Notes: a model not told the origin generated them from the sequence alone. Counted from the stretch's first letter, positions 8,940 through 18,594 are shown. The stretch is 34,924 bases of DNA from a bacterium (GCA_024277725.1 JAJRUP010000024.1:1-34924), one strand, 5' to 3'. Numbers and translations are program-made.

Positions 8940-10685
8940 TTATCCGGTAATCTTGTTGGCCTGTGCGGAGGAGAGTTTCTTTTTCCCCCTTTTTTCCTCA
9001 AAGATCATTTCATCGATGGCCGCTCCTGCCGGAACCATCGGCATCACATTCGCCTCCCGATCGACCACGAAATCGAGGAGAACCGTATTCTTGATGGAAA
9101 TCGCCTCACGAATGGCATCGGGAACATCCTCTTTCCGGGCAACCCGGATTCCGACCGCCCCATAGGCTTCAGCCAATTTCACGAAATCAGGGCCACTGGT
9201 CAGGCAGGTTGAAGAATACCGGCAATCATAAAAGAGCTGCTGCCACTGCCGGACCATACCGAGGAAACGGTTGTCAAGAACGGCGATATTCACCGGCAAC
9301 CGATGCTGAACGGCCGTAGCCAGTTCCTGAATATTCATCTGGATACTGCCGTCCCCCGCGATATCAAAGACCACACGGTCGGGACAGGCGAACTGCGCTC
9401 CGATGGCAGCGGGAAAACCATACCCCATCGTTCCCAGCCCTCCGGAGGTCAGAAACTGCCGGGGCACCTGGAACTTGTAGAACTGGGCCGTCCACATCTG
9501 GTTCTGCCCCACTTCGGTGGTGATGATGGCCTTTCCTTTCGTCGCCTTGTAGATTTCTTCCACCACATATTGCGGCGCGATCTTCCCCTTATGCTCGCGA
9601 TACGTCAATGGACGCTCTTTCTTCCACTGCGCAATCTGCTCGAGCCAGGCCTTGTGCTTCGTTTTCCACCCCACGCCGCGCTCCGCCGCAATCAGCTTAT
9701 TGAGTTCCCGAAGGGTATTCCGGCAATCTCCTACGATGGGGATATCAACCCGTACGTTTTTCTTGATCGAAGTCGGATCGATATCAATATGGACAACCGT
9801 CGCCTTCGGCGCAAAGGCATCAATCTTCCCGGTCACCCGGTCATCAAAACGGGCACCGACGGCAACAATGAGATCGGCCTGCTGGAGACTCAGGTTGGCC
9901 GCATAGGTCCCGTGCATGCCGGGCATGCCGAGAAAAAGAGGATGATCACCCGGAAAACCGCCCAACCCCATAAGACTGTTCGTCACCGGGATCCAGGTCT
10001 TCTTGGCGATCTTCTTCAATTCCTCTGCGGCACCGGAGAGAATGACCCCGCCCCCCGTGAACAGGACCGGTCGTTCCGCTTTTCGCATCAACGACAATGC
10101 CCGCTTGATCTGCTGAAGATTCCCGTGAAGGGTCGGTTTAAACCCCTTCAGATCGACTTTCGAAGGATAGACGAAATCGGTCTTGTTCACCGAGACATCC
10201 TTGGGAAGATCGATCAGGACCGGCCCCTTCCGGCCCGTTGTTGCAATATGAAAGGCTTCCTTGATGGTCGCAGCCAGTTTGGAGACATCACTGACCAGAT
10301 AGTTGTGCTTGGTACAAGGCCGGGTAATCCCGACAATATCGGCCTCCTGGAAGGCATCGTTCCCGATCATCGACATCGGCACCTGCCCGGTAAAAACCAC
10401 GAGGGGAATCGAATCCATGTACGCCGTGGCAATGCCCGTCACGGTATTGGTCGCACCGGGTCCGGAGGTCACCAGAACCACGCCCGGCTTCCCCGACGCC
10501 CGGGCATAGCCATCCGCCGCGTGGACGGCACCCTGCTCATGTTTGGTCAGAATATGACGGATCTCCCGCTGTTGATGCAGGACATCATAGATGTTCAGCA
10601 CCACCCCGCCGGGATAGCCGAAGATGGTATCGACTCCCTCTTTTTTCAGGCACTCCACAAAGATCTCGGCACCGGAAAGTTTCAT
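8940..10685 (-). CDS. ilvB: Acetolactate synthase, large catalytic subunit
   Basis: Thiamine-diphosphate enzyme that makes acetolactate or acetohydroxybutyrate from pyruvate, the first common step of valine, leucine and isoleucine synthesis. The 581 residues show the three expected domains. The N-terminal pyrimidine domain has the catalytic Glu in TKHEQGA (Glu about 50) and the GYPGG loop near 23. A central FAD-binding-type domain follows. The C-terminal pyrophosphate domain carries [15 protein letters not shown] with the downstream Asn (VLDN) that binds Mg2+-ThDP. The ATG start has GAGGTGAAG at a suitable distance. It is the first gene of ilvBNC-pssA and has a candidate promoter about 45-75 bp upstream. 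Confidence 0.97.
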   Translation of the reverse strand: MKLSGAEIFVECLKKEGVDTIFGYPGGVVLNIYDVLHQQREIRHILTKHEQGAVHAADGYARASGKPGVVLVTSGPGATNTVTGIATAYMDSIPLVVFTGQVPMSMIGNDAFQEADIVGITRPCTKHNYLVSDVSKLAATIKEAFHIATTGRKGPVLIDLPKDVSVNKTDFVYPSKVDLKGFKPTLHGNLQQIKRALSLMRKAERPVLFTGGGVILSGAAEELKKIAKKTWIPVTNSLMGLGGFPGDHPLFLGMPGMHGTYAANLSLQQADLIVAVGARFDDRVTGKIDAFAPKATVVHIDIDPTSIKKNVRVDIPIVGDCRNTLRELNKLIAAERGVGWKTKHKAWLEQIAQWKKERPLTYREHKGKIAPQYVVEEIYKATKGKAIITTEVGQNQMWTAQFYKFQVPRQFLTSGGLGTMGYGFPAAIGAQFACPDRVVFDIAGDGSIQMNIQELATAVQHRLPVNIAVLDNRFLGMVRQWQQLFYDCRYSSTCLTSGPDFVKLAEAYGAVGIRVARKEDVPDAIREAISIKNTVLLDFVVDREANVMPMVPAGAAIDEMIFEEKRGKKKLSSAQANKITG

Positions 10686-10729
10686 AACGCTTCACCTCGA
10701 TTAAGCAATAGAGCTTGTGTGAAGGAAAA

Positions 10730-10758
10730 ACTTTATCACCCTTTCACGGGAAAGACAA
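10730..10758 (-). promoter_or_regulatory. Candidate promoter of ilvBNC-pssA
   Basis: TTGTCT (10758-10753) and TAAAGT (10735-10730) are separated by 17 bases on the minus strand, and TGA directly precedes the -10 box, giving TGnTAAAGT. This is an imperfect extended -10 promoter, 45 bases before the ilvB ATG. No T-box or leader-peptide attenuator is seen in this 193-bp gap. Confidence 0.45.
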
Positions 10759-10878
10759 GCGGAAATTGGCAGGACTTCCCCCAATTTTTTGTGGTGATCC
10801 AGTATTTTGAAAGCATCCGCTGTGGTCCGGAAGGGTGGAGCCTGTTGTAGGTAGGTAGCACTTTAACGGGAAGGAGGA

Positions 10879-12561
10879 TCAGGAAGAAATCTCTCCCTCT
10901 GCAGGAAGGACCTTCCGACCGTTGCGATGTTCCCGGAAAATGATCAGAGATTCCAGCACCAGCCAGACCTCCAAAAGAAGAATGGCCGAACCGACACCGA
11001 GGAGGAGGAAATTCCGGTACTGCCAGTAGGCGGCGATCTTCAGGAACATCCCCGACATGGAAACGGCCAGCATGAAGACCATCGGCACCAGGGTATAGAG
11101 TGTGGGCCGCCCCTTCTTGTAAAGATAGACACTGACCGTCAGAAGGGCAAGAGCGGAAAGGATCTGGTTGGTCACTCCGAAGACCGGCCAGAGAGCCATG
11201 CCGGAAGAAACATTCCCGACAGGGATCCGGGCCAGGGCCAAACCCGACAGAACAGCCAGGACCGAAGCAAGGTATCGGTTCTGCAAGATGGAGATCCCGG
11301 CATTCTCCCCGATCTCGGAAACAATGAGGCGGAGCATCCGGGCACAGGTATCGAGGGTGGTCATGGCGAAGGAGACGACAATCACGACAACGAGGGTCTT
11401 GGAAAAATCGAGAGAGAAACCGAGGGCCGAGACAAAACCACCGGCCCCATCCACAAAAGCCGACAGCTTGTGAGACAGAGAGTTCATCGCCCCCCAGGTG
11501 GCGTACCGCTGATGCCAGAGGGCGGCCGAACCGATCCCGGCCGTACAGGCAAGGACGGCCATCGTCGACAGACTCCCTTCCGTAAGCATGGCACCATAAC
11601 CGATAAAAGACGCATCCGTTTCACGGTCGACCTGCTTGGCCGTCGTCCCCGAGGCAACGAGGGAATGAAAACCGGAGATCGCCCCGCAGGCAATCAGGAT
11701 AAAGAGGAAGGGGAAAATCGGCGGCGCCCCGGCGGGATGGAGTTGCACCGCCGGGGCCACAATCCTCGGATGAACGAGGAAAAGTCCAACATACATCGCC
11801 CCCAGGCCGAAGTAGAGGGCGAAGGAATTCAGATAATCCCGAGGCTGGAGCAGAGCCCAGACGGGCAGGACCGAGGCGAGAAAGGCGTAGGAGAGGAGGA
11901 TCACAATCCAGAGGTTCAGGGAAATCCCGGCACCCATCGGATGCGACGCCCCGTAGCCGATTCCCGCCCCCATGAGCAGGACACCTGCGATCGTCGCACG
12001 ACCGAGACCGAAACCTGTCTTGAAGACCAGAATCCCGATGACCATCGCCAGCGCAACGAGGAAAAAGGTCGGAAAGACCGCTTGGGGATGCTGCCGGAAA
12101 AGAACCCCGATCACGATCGCAAAGACCGCCAGGACGAGGCTGAGGCCGAAAAAAATCAGAATCAGGAAGAGATTGCGGGCACGACGGCCGATGAGATCTT
12201 CCGTCAGGTCCCCGATGGAGCGTCCGCGATGCCGCAGGGAAACAACAAGAGATGAAAAGTCATGGACGGCACCGATAAAGATCGTCCCGAAAACCACCCA
12301 GAGGAGTCCGGGGAGCCATCCGTAGATCACGGCGATGGCCGGCCCGACGATGGGCGCCGCCCCGGCGATGGAAGCAAAATGATGTCCGAAGAGGACATAG
12401 CGATTGGTCGGGATGAAGTCGACGTCATCCCGCAGGGTATGGGCGGGGGTGGCCCGTTCCGGATCGAGTTGAAAAACTCCGGCACCCAGAAACCGCGCAT
12501 AAAACCTGTAGGCCAGAAGATAGGCCAGAAGAACGATCAAGGCAATCAGTGTACTGTTCAT
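10879..12561 (-). CDS. cstA: CstA-family carbon starvation / pyruvate transporter
   Basis: Integral membrane protein of the CstA family, whose characterised enterobacterial members import peptides or pyruvate during carbon limitation. At 560 residues it is shorter than E. coli CstA (about 700) and corresponds to the compact form common outside Enterobacteria. The N-terminal family region is well preserved: PTNRYVLFGHHFASIAGAAP at about 51-70, then AVIYGWLPGLLWV and FIGAVHDFSSL. Many hydrophobic segments follow along the length, with a basic C-terminal tail. It sits alone between a D,D-carboxypeptidase and ilvB, with 148 and 193 bp on either side. A pyruvate-uptake role would feed acetolactate synthase next door, but that is inference. 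Confidence 0.9.
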   Translation of the reverse strand: MNSTLIALIVLLAYLLAYRFYARFLGAGVFQLDPERATPAHTLRDDVDFIPTNRYVLFGHHFASIAGAAPIVGPAIAVIYGWLPGLLWVVFGTIFIGAVHDFSSLVVSLRHRGRSIGDLTEDLIGRRARNLFLILIFFGLSLVLAVFAIVIGVLFRQHPQAVFPTFFLVALAMVIGILVFKTGFGLGRATIAGVLLMGAGIGYGASHPMGAGISLNLWIVILLSYAFLASVLPVWALLQPRDYLNSFALYFGLGAMYVGLFLVHPRIVAPAVQLHPAGAPPIFPFLFILIACGAISGFHSLVASGTTAKQVDRETDASFIGYGAMLTEGSLSTMAVLACTAGIGSAALWHQRYATWGAMNSLSHKLSAFVDGAGGFVSALGFSLDFSKTLVVVIVVSFAMTTLDTCARMLRLIVSEIGENAGISILQNRYLASVLAVLSGLALARIPVGNVSSGMALWPVFGVTNQILSALALLTVSVYLYKKGRPTLYTLVPMVFMLAVSMSGMFLKIAAYWQYRNFLLLGVGSAILLLEVWLVLESLIIFREHRNGRKVLPAEGEISS

Positions 12562-12700
12562 CTCCGTTTCACCCCGGAATATCAGGTCCGAACCTGTCGG
12601 CGCTGCCGATCCGTAACGGAAAAGTCGTAAGTCTGCTCACAAACCAACCGTCCGCTGCAACCCCTTGACGGCGGAAACGCTTCGCACCGCATGAATTTTT

Positions 12701-12706
12701 ATTATA
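12701..12706 (-). promoter_or_regulatory. Possible -10 box for cstA
   Basis: A perfect TATAAT lies just after the carboxypeptidase stop codon, about 140 bases before the cstA start. No good -35 hexamer is found at 16-18 bases, so this is only suggestive. The leader downstream contains two small adjacent hairpins (12583-12596 and 12597-12609). Confidence 0.25.
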
Positions 12707-12709
12707 CTC

Positions 12710-13876
12710 TCATTCAAAAAAATGGAACACCGCCCGGTAACAAAGGGGAGCCTTTGGAATCTCCTTTGTGGAAACGGCAGAAACCCTTCCCAGTTCGCGA
12801 TCCCCGTTTTTGATGAGAATCTCGCCGTAGGATTTCCCCTTGACGACCGGCGCCGCAATAACGGAGGGAAGAGAAAGTTCCCGGTGGATCCGGGATTCAT
12901 TTCCACGCCGGACATGGACGAAGAGATCCCCGGCCGCCGCCAGGGTCACTGTTTTTTCCTTCGCATCGCTCACGGTGACCTTCGAAGAGAGGGGTTCCCC
13001 TTTCCTGACGACCCGCAGTTTCTTGAACATATTGAAACCGATACTGAGCAGTCTCCCCGACTCACGGACCCGGGCACGATCGCTGGAAGCCCCCATGACG
13101 ACGGAGATCATTCGAAGCCCGTCCCGGGAGGCCGTAGCAGTAAGATTATACCCCGCCTTCCGGTAGTAACCGGTTTTGAGACCATCGGCCCCGGGGAAAT
13201 TCCCGATCAACTTGTTCGTATTGTCCAGGATAAATTTTCCATTCCGGAAAGGTGCACGCTCCGTCGATGCCCATGCGAGGATTTTCGGATACTTCACCAG
13301 TTCCCGGGCAAGGAGCGACAGATCATAGGCACTCGACAGATCCGGTTTCTGACCGCGACCGGGCGGCAGGCCGTCGACACTGTGATAGTGCGTATCGTCC
13401 ATTCCCAGTTCCCGGGCACGGCGGTTCATCAGATCAACACATCCCTCAACACTCCCCGTCAAGAACTCCGCCACCGCCACACTGGCGTCATTGGCCGAAT
13501 GAATGACGATGGCCTTAATCATCTCCTCCAACGGGAAAATTTCCCCTTCCTTCAGGTAGACCTGGGAACCCCCGAACTTGCTCGCCTTGGCCGAGGTTTT
13601 GACGAGATCCTGGAGGGTCACCGACTGCTCCTGGACCTTCTCCATGACCAGAAGCATCAACATCATCTTGACCATGGAGGCCGGTGGATGACGATCGTGG
13701 GCATTCTTCTGATAGAGAACTTCGCCGGTATCGGCACGGATGAGGATTGCCGAGGTGTAGTCCCCGTCGCGGATCGCCACATCGGAACCCTTTCCCGCAG
13801 CCCAGATCAAAGAGGGCAGCAGGAGAAAAAAGAGAAGGACACCCGGGATAAACGACCGGATCGTCGGGCAAGACAT
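12710..13876 (-). CDS. D-alanyl-D-alanine carboxypeptidase (penicillin-binding protein 5/6 type)
   Basis: Periplasmic serine peptidase that trims the terminal D-Ala from peptidoglycan stem peptides. The 388 residues begin with a signal peptide (hydrophobic core about 10-24, likely cleavage after LIWA). The three S11-family active-site motifs are present: SxxK as SMVK (Ser about 67), SxN as SAN (about 127), and KTG (about 234). The C-terminal part (about 270-385) fits the beta-rich PBP5 stalk domain, ending in an FHFFE tail that may contact the membrane. ATG at 13876 is preferred over the adjacent GTG at 13879; AAAGGAG lies upstream. It follows the phosphate permease by 136 bp, so its own promoter is likely but was not confidently seen. 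Confidence 0.92.
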   Translation of the reverse strand: MSCPTIRSFIPGVLLFFLLLPSLIWAAGKGSDVAIRDGDYTSAILIRADTGEVLYQKNAHDRHPPASMVKMMLMLLVMEKVQEQSVTLQDLVKTSAKASKFGGSQVYLKEGEIFPLEEMIKAIVIHSANDASVAVAEFLTGSVEGCVDLMNRRARELGMDDTHYHSVDGLPPGRGQKPDLSSAYDLSLLARELVKYPKILAWASTERAPFRNGKFILDNTNKLIGNFPGADGLKTGYYRKAGYNLTATASRDGLRMISVVMGASSDRARVRESGRLLSIGFNMFKKLRVVRKGEPLSSKVTVSDAKEKTVTLAAAGDLFVHVRRGNESRIHRELSLPSVIAAPVVKGKSYGEILIKNGDRELGRVSAVSTKEIPKAPLCYRAVFHFFE

Positions 13877-14012
13877 CACGAAAAGCTCCTTTGTAAGATC
13901 GCGGGATTAAATTGTGTTATATTGGCATATTCGCCCCCCTGTCGTCAATCCCCTCTACCCCGGGGACCGCAGGGCCGTCTATCAATCATTGAGGGGTGGA
14001 AGGCATTGCACT

Positions 14013-14999
14013 TTAAGAAAAGAGGAGGAGAAACCCTTTGCAGATAATCCAGGACATGAGGATCGTCATGGGGAGGGTAAAAATCCAGGCCAGAACAATC
14101 TTGCCGGCCACTCCCCAACGGACGGCTGTCAACCGCTGGGTCGCCCCCACGCCCATAATGGCCGTTGAAATCACGTGAGTCGTGCTGACGGGAAGGCCGA
14201 AATGGCTGGCGCCGAGGATGATCATCGAAGCCGAGGTCTCGGCGGCAAAACCGTGGACCGGTTCCAATTTCAGCATGTGCACACCGATGGTCTTGATCAC
14301 CCGCCACCCCCCCAGGGCCGTCCCCAATCCCATCGCCACGGCACAGACCAGGATGACCCAGAAAGGGACGGTCAGGGTCTCCAGAAATCCGCCGCTGACC
14401 AGAGAGAGGGTAATGATTCCCATGACTTTCTGGGCATCATTCGACCCGTGGGAAAAGGCCATGAAGGCCGAAGAGAGAAGCTGCAGACGGCCGAAATGCC
14501 GGTTCACAGTCCCCTTGGGGAGGGTCCCGAAAAATTTCAAAATGGCCTTCATCATTCCGTAGCCGATCAGGATCCCGAAGATCGGTGAGAAGATCAGGGC
14601 CAGGAAGATCTTCGTCAACCCCTGGTATTCCAGGATTCCCATCCCACCGTAGGCGGCCGCCGCTCCCATGAGACTCCCGATCAGGGCATGGGAGGCGCTC
14701 ACAGGCATCCCGATCCAGGTCATGGCCGAGTTCCAGAGAAATCCGGAGAGAAGCGCCGCCGCCACCACAACTTCCGTCACCGCCCCGGGGGAGACGATCC
14801 CATGACCGATGGTCTTGGCCACGGCCGTGGAGAAAAAAGCACCCAGGATGTTCATGGAGGCAGCCATGAGCACGGCCTGCAGAGGGCTCAAGATCCGCGT
14901 GGAGACCACGGTGGCAATGGCATTGGCCGAATCATTCCAGCCGTTGCTCATATCAAAGGCAACGGCAATCAGGACGACAAGAAGAATGGTTTCATTCAT
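14013..14999 (-). CDS. pit: PiT-family inorganic phosphate permease
   Basis: Low-affinity phosphate (or metal-phosphate) symporter of the inner membrane. The 328 residues show the duplicated PiT signature: GWNDSANAIATVVSTR near residue 18 and SHGSNDAQKVMGIITL in the second half. The PVSASHALIGS and PVSTTHVISTAIMGVG repeats and multiple membrane segments are also present. ATG at 14999 is preferred because MNETILLVVL begins the first membrane helix; a TTG at 15008 is an alternative, and neither has a strong ribosome binding site. It is 40 bp downstream of a DUF47/PhoU-like gene, the standard partnership for this transporter class. Confidence 0.92.
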   Translation of the reverse strand: MNETILLVVLIAVAFDMSNGWNDSANAIATVVSTRILSPLQAVLMAASMNILGAFFSTAVAKTIGHGIVSPGAVTEVVVAAALLSGFLWNSAMTWIGMPVSASHALIGSLMGAAAAYGGMGILEYQGLTKIFLALIFSPIFGILIGYGMMKAILKFFGTLPKGTVNRHFGRLQLLSSAFMAFSHGSNDAQKVMGIITLSLVSGGFLETLTVPFWVILVCAVAMGLGTALGGWRVIKTIGVHMLKLEPVHGFAAETSASMIILGASHFGLPVSTTHVISTAIMGVGATQRLTAVRWGVAGKIVLAWIFTLPMTILMSWIICKGFLLLFS

Positions 15000-15039
15000 A
15001 AGAGGCAACAGGGCAGACCGATTTCACGCCATAAAGGCG

Positions 15040-15657
15040 TTATCCATGTTTCAGGACGATACTCTCCAGGATATTGGCCACATCTTCACAACGGTCCGAG
15101 GCATCTTCCAGATGCTCGTAGATCTCTTTCCACTTGATGATCATCAGGGGGTCTTTGACATCGTCGAAGAGCCTTCCTAAGGCATCCCGGAAGATCCGGT
15201 CCACATGGTTTTCGAGTCGGTTGATCTCGATACAATTGTCGTGAACAAAGGAATACTTCTTTTCCCGGAGGTAGCCGAAGGAACTTTCCAGGACTTCCGT
15301 CGTGGTGTGAAGCGCCCGGGCGATCTCCAGAGCCTCGGGCATGGTCTCCGTAATCCGGAAGACGGTCATCCGGTCCACCGCGCCCCAGATCAGATCGAGC
15401 ACGTCATCAATGGCAGATGCCAGGGCGTGAATATCCTCCCGGTCGATCGGCGTAATAAAGGTCTTGTTCAGCCTCCGCATCACCTCATGGGTCAGGGTGT
15501 CCCCCTTCTGTTCAATCCCGTAGATGATCTTGGCTTTTTCCTCCAGACGGGTGATATTCTTGAAGAGATCCATCAGGTGAGAGGTCGCCTCGGTCAGATT
15601 GCTCGCAGCCTGGTCAAAGATCTCGAAAAAGTCGACACTCTTGGGAAATATTTTCAT
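15040..15657 (-). CDS. DUF47 / PhoU-like accessory protein of the PiT transporter
   Basis: The 205-residue, mostly helical protein fits the DUF47 family, a cytoplasmic PhoU-like fold commonly encoded next to PiT permeases and thought to modulate phosphate uptake. Typical stretches include MKIFPKSVDFFEIFDQAA at the start, HEVMRRLNKTFITPIDREDIHALA near 75-98 and EIYEHLEDASDRCEDVANILESIV near the C-terminus. Acidic residues in these helices match the metal-binding E/DxxxD pattern of PhoU-like proteins. The ATG has a strong GGAGGAGAGGG upstream. It starts only 22 bp after ilvD and is followed by pit, so the three may share a transcript. Confidence 0.9.
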   Translation of the reverse strand: MKIFPKSVDFFEIFDQAASNLTEATSHLMDLFKNITRLEEKAKIIYGIEQKGDTLTHEVMRRLNKTFITPIDREDIHALASAIDDVLDLIWGAVDRMTVFRITETMPEALEIARALHTTTEVLESSFGYLREKKYSFVHDNCIEINRLENHVDRIFRDALGRLFDDVKDPLMIIKWKEIYEHLEDASDRCEDVANILESIVLKHG

Positions 15658-15679
15658 ACCCTCTCCTCCCTCCGGGACT

Positions 15680-17338
15680 CTAACCCTCTTTCATTACCGC
15701 CCCCGAAGAGGCGGAAGTGACGTTTTTCGCATACCGGGCCAGCCATCCCGTTTTAATCTTCGGAGCAGGCGGTTTCCACGATGCCATGCGTTGAGCGATC
15801 TCCTCCGGGGCAAGATCGAGGGTCAGTTTCCGATGAGGGATATCAATCGTAATCGGGTCGCCGTCCTGCACCACGGCAATGGGTCCCCCTTCCATCGCCT
15901 CCGGTGATACATGACCGATGCAGGGCCCCCGGGTCCCCCCCGAAAAGCGGCCGTCCGTAATGAGGGCGACCTTTTCGGCCAGCCCGAGCCCGATCACCGT
16001 AGCCGTCGGCGCCAGCATCTCCCGCATTCCGGGACCGCCTTTGGGTCCTTCATACCGGATGACCACCACTTCCCCACCCCGGATCTTTTTCTTCAGGAGC
16101 GCCGACATGGCCGCTTCTTCGGAATCGAAGACCCGTGCCTTGCCGGTGAACTGCTTCATCTTGTCGGAAACCGCCGTCTGTTTTACCACCGCCCCGTCGG
16201 GTGCGAGATTCCCCTTCAAAACAGCGATTCCCCCTTCCGGATGATAGGCCTTCTTCACGGGGCGGATGACATCTTCCCCCTCCACGACCGCCGCCTTGGC
16301 AATCTGCACGATATTCCTTCCGTTCACCGTCCTGGCCGGTTTGAGCTTTCCGGCAAGGCGGTGCAGAACGGCCGGGACCCCACCCGCATATTCCACGTCC
16401 TCCATGAAATGATCTCCTGCCGGTTCCAGGTTGGTCAGATGCGGGGTCTTTCGGCTGAGGGTATCAAAGAGTTCCAAGGGGAGGTCACATCCGGCATCAT
16501 GGGCAATGGCCGGAATATGCAGGGCTGTGTTGGTCGATCCACCCAGAGCCATATCGACGCGAATGGCGTTTTCAAAGGCATTGGGCGTCATGATATCCCG
16601 GGGACAGAGATTCTCTTCAATCATCTCCACGATACGGATCCCGCTGTCGAAGGCAATGCGCCGTTTTTTGGCGGAGACCGCGAGCCCCGTCCCGCATCCC
16701 GTCAGGGACATCCCGAGCGTCTCCGTCACACAGGCCATGGTATTGGCCGTGTAGAGCCCCTGACAGGACCCCGGTCCCGGGCAGGACTCCATTTCAAGGC
16801 ACTCCTGTTCCTTCCTTCCCACCTCGCGGTTCCGAACTTTCCCGATCGTTTCGTAGGCGTCCCGGACGAAGGAACGCCGTTTCAGCCGATAGTTCCCGGT
16901 CATCATCGGCCCGGCCGTCACCACAATGGAGGGGATATTCAAACGGCCCGCCGCCATGAGCATTCCCGGGGTGATCTTGTCGCAGTTGGTCAGGAGTACC
17001 AGGCCGTCCAGGGAATGGGCCAAGGCGACCGATTCGATCATATCGGCGATCAATTCCCGGGAGGGCAGGGAGTAATGCATCCCCTGATGTCCCATGGCAA
17101 TCCCGTCGCAGATCCCCGGCACGCCGAAGAAGAAAGCCTGACCGCCGCCGCTGTGGACTCCCTTTTCAATATACCGTTCCAGATCGCGCATCCCGATATG
17201 GCCCGGAATCAGGTCGGTAAAGCTGGTCGCTACACCGACAAAAGGATTCTTCATCGCCGCCGACGTCACCCCTGTTGCATGGAGCAATGCACGATGGGGA
17301 ATCCGTTCCACACCTTTCTTGATTTTATCGCTTCGCAT
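15680..17338 (-). CDS. ilvD: Dihydroxy-acid dehydratase
   Basis: Iron-sulfur dehydratase that makes 2-ketoisovalerate and 2-keto-3-methylvalerate, the third common step of valine/isoleucine synthesis and the source of the LeuA substrate. The 552 residues (from the ATG at 17338, usual start MRSDKIKKG) contain [10 protein letters not shown] with the cluster Cys (about 119) and catalytic Lys (about 121). CPGPGSC lies near 186-192. [15 protein letters not shown] has PGH where [2Fe-2S] members have a third Cys; this matches the E. coli-type, oxygen-labile class. A longer frame to 17428 runs into a dispersed repeat and is rejected. It is separated from ilvBNC by about 5 kb of unrelated genes. Confidence 0.95.
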   Translation of the reverse strand: MRSDKIKKGVERIPHRALLHATGVTSAAMKNPFVGVATSFTDLIPGHIGMRDLERYIEKGVHSGGGQAFFFGVPGICDGIAMGHQGMHYSLPSRELIADMIESVALAHSLDGLVLLTNCDKITPGMLMAAGRLNIPSIVVTAGPMMTGNYRLKRRSFVRDAYETIGKVRNREVGRKEQECLEMESCPGPGSCQGLYTANTMACVTETLGMSLTGCGTGLAVSAKKRRIAFDSGIRIVEMIEENLCPRDIMTPNAFENAIRVDMALGGSTNTALHIPAIAHDAGCDLPLELFDTLSRKTPHLTNLEPAGDHFMEDVEYAGGVPAVLHRLAGKLKPARTVNGRNIVQIAKAAVVEGEDVIRPVKKAYHPEGGIAVLKGNLAPDGAVVKQTAVSDKMKQFTGKARVFDSEEAAMSALLKKKIRGGEVVVIRYEGPKGGPGMREMLAPTATVIGLGLAEKVALITDGRFSGGTRGPCIGHVSPEAMEGGPIAVVQDGDPITIDIPHRKLTLDLAPEEIAQRMASWKPPAPKIKTGWLARYAKNVTSASSGAVMKEG

Positions 17339-17449
17339 AGGCCGCTCTCTTTCAAAAGTTAAGTCAGTCGGCGGATTCGACTCTATGGTGCAGGTTGCCG
17401 AGATCCGTAGGTTTTCAGCAGTCAGCACTCAGCTTTGAAACCCTTTCCC

Positions 17450-17483
17450 CCCTCACCCTACCCCTCTCCCCGAGGGGAGAGGG
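17450..17483. repeat. Perfect 22-bp palindrome upstream of ilvD
   Basis: CCCTCTCCCC (17462-17471) and GGGGAGAGGG (17474-17483) are separated by GA and preceded by CTCACCCTACC. The element resembles the one at 4530-4560 in front of leuC and is likely the same repeat family. Confidence 0.65.
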
Positions 17484-17602
17484 AAACAGGAGTAGCCGCC
17501 TGCTTTGCGCGGGGAAAAAGGGGACTGTCCTGTCCGAACGGTTTGTGTCTTAATGATCTTCATTTCCTGCATGGTGAAGGCTTTTTTGGTTTTTGCTTTT
17601 GG

Positions 17603-17638
17603 TTTTTCTCTGCGTTCTCCGTGGGCTCGGTGGTGAAT
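17603..17638. repeat. CACGGAG/CAGAG interspersed repeat copy
   Basis: The minus-strand reading TTCACCACCGAGCCCACGGAG then AACGCAGAGAAA matches the repeat units at 3105-3137 and 3175-3200, including flanking AAAGCAAAAGC runs. Confidence 0.6.
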
Positions 17639-17748
17639 GCTTTTGCTTTTGATCTTTGTGCCTGGTTTGTGCCTCTGCCCCTTTGCCCCTTGCCTTTCTC
17701 TGCATCGTTACAGAGACGGACCGATCTTACCGGATGCACCCCCTCCCG

Positions 17749-18594
17749 TCAAGGCAGAAAACCGATCGCATCCCCCATCCGGGTCCGGACGCCTTCCCCC
17801 GGAGAAAGGAGGACCCGATCCTTTTCAAAAAGGAGAATGACCGTCGAACCGAGTTCGAAACAGCCGACTTCCTCCCCTTTTTCCAGGAATATCTCCCGCT
17901 CGTAGGAACGGGAGTAAGGGCCTTGCCGGGAAAATCTTCTGTGAACATCGTCAAAACGGATGCGGATCTTGCCAACGTTGGTCGCCCCCACCAGCACCAT
18001 TGCCATATTGCCGGCAGCGGTCTGGACATGGAGAATCAGGCGTTCATTGAGCAGAAAAAGGTTCTCAATCCGCCGGAGGGAAAATCGGTTCACCGGAAAG
18101 AGCCGACCCGGCAGATAATAAAGGGACTCCACCGTCCCCGCCAGGGGCATGTGAATGCGATGATAATCGGCGGGAGAGAGATAAATCGTGCAGGCGGCCC
18201 CCCCCAGAAACCGGGAGGACTGTCGGGGATCTCCCAACAGATCGCGAATGGAGTAATGCCACCCCTTGGCCTGCAACAGGGTCCCGTTGGTAACCTTTTC
18301 CACACGGACGACGGTTCCATCCACGGGGGAGACAACACTTCCGGGGTTCCGGTCCACGGAACGGGCATCCGGTTTCAACGCCCGGGTAAAAAAGGACTGA
18401 AGGGAAGAATATCTCGACAGAGGATACTCCGCCTCGGCCCGGTTGACACGAAACAAGAAAGCGTAGGTACGAAGTACCAGAAAATTCAGAGGAAAGGGGA
18501 GGGGGATCGTAGCCACGATTCCGGTCAGGCGGGAAAGCAGATTGGTCGGAAGTACCCGCAACAAAGCAAGAAGAAATCGATCCAACTTTCCCAC
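17749..18594 (-). CDS. psd: Phosphatidylserine decarboxylase proenzyme
   Basis: Converts phosphatidylserine to phosphatidylethanolamine at the inner membrane. The 281 residues match the bacterial type I (E. coli-like) enzyme. SPVDGTV carries the catalytic Asp near residue 90, YLSPADYHRIHMP the conserved His near 145, and LVGATNVG follows. The LGST autocleavage motif is near the C-terminus (Ser about 250), where cleavage creates the pyruvoyl group. The N-terminal hydrophobic stretch (about 5-50) anchors it. A GTG at 18594 is used; a TTG at 18585 with GGTGG upstream is a credible alternative. It lies 84 bp after rplQ, while pssA is in the ilv-leu cluster. Confidence 0.93.
   Translation of the reverse strand: MGKLDRFLLALLRVLPTNLLSRLTGIVATIPLPFPLNFLVLRTYAFLFRVNRAEAEYPLSRYSSLQSFFTRALKPDARSVDRNPGSVVSPVDGTVVRVEKVTNGTLLQAKGWHYSIRDLLGDPRQSSRFLGGAACTIYLSPADYHRIHMPLAGTVESLYYLPGRLFPVNRFSLRRIENLFLLNERLILHVQTAAGNMAMVLVGATNVGKIRIRFDDVHRRFSRQGPYSRSYEREIFLEKGEEVGCFELGSTVILLFEKDRVLLSPGEGVRTRMGDAIGFLP

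Larger units (their letters stand above)
17339..17748. other. 410-bp ilvD-psd gap filled with dispersed repeats
   Basis: No credible gene is seen. Reading upward from ilvD, the gap contains a TCAGC-rich string (17415-17433), a perfect palindrome with its CTCACCCTACCCC lead (17450-17483), and a copy of the CACGGAG/CAGAG repeat (17603-17638). AAAGCAAAAGC-type and GGGGCAAAGGGGCAGAGGCAC-type strings also seen in the leuC-leuD gap are present. No convincing promoter for ilvD or terminator for psd was found. Confidence 0.6.

Noticed and set aside
10763-10787. A 7-bp AT-rich stem AAATTGG/CCAATTT followed on the plus strand by a T-run
   Set aside because: It would be a weak terminator for a plus-strand transcript, but there is no plus-strand gene upstream, and on the minus strand no T-run follows.
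13902-13950. Possible promoter before the D,D-carboxypeptidase (TTGACG and TATAAC)
   Set aside because: The two boxes are 21 bases apart, too far for a standard sigma-70 promoter, and no better -35 partner was found.
17339-17428. N-terminal extension of IlvD by 30 residues
   Set aside because: The extra codons overlap a TCAGC-rich repeat, are not family-like, and the ATG at 17338 gives the conserved MRSDKIKKG start with GAGAG upstream.
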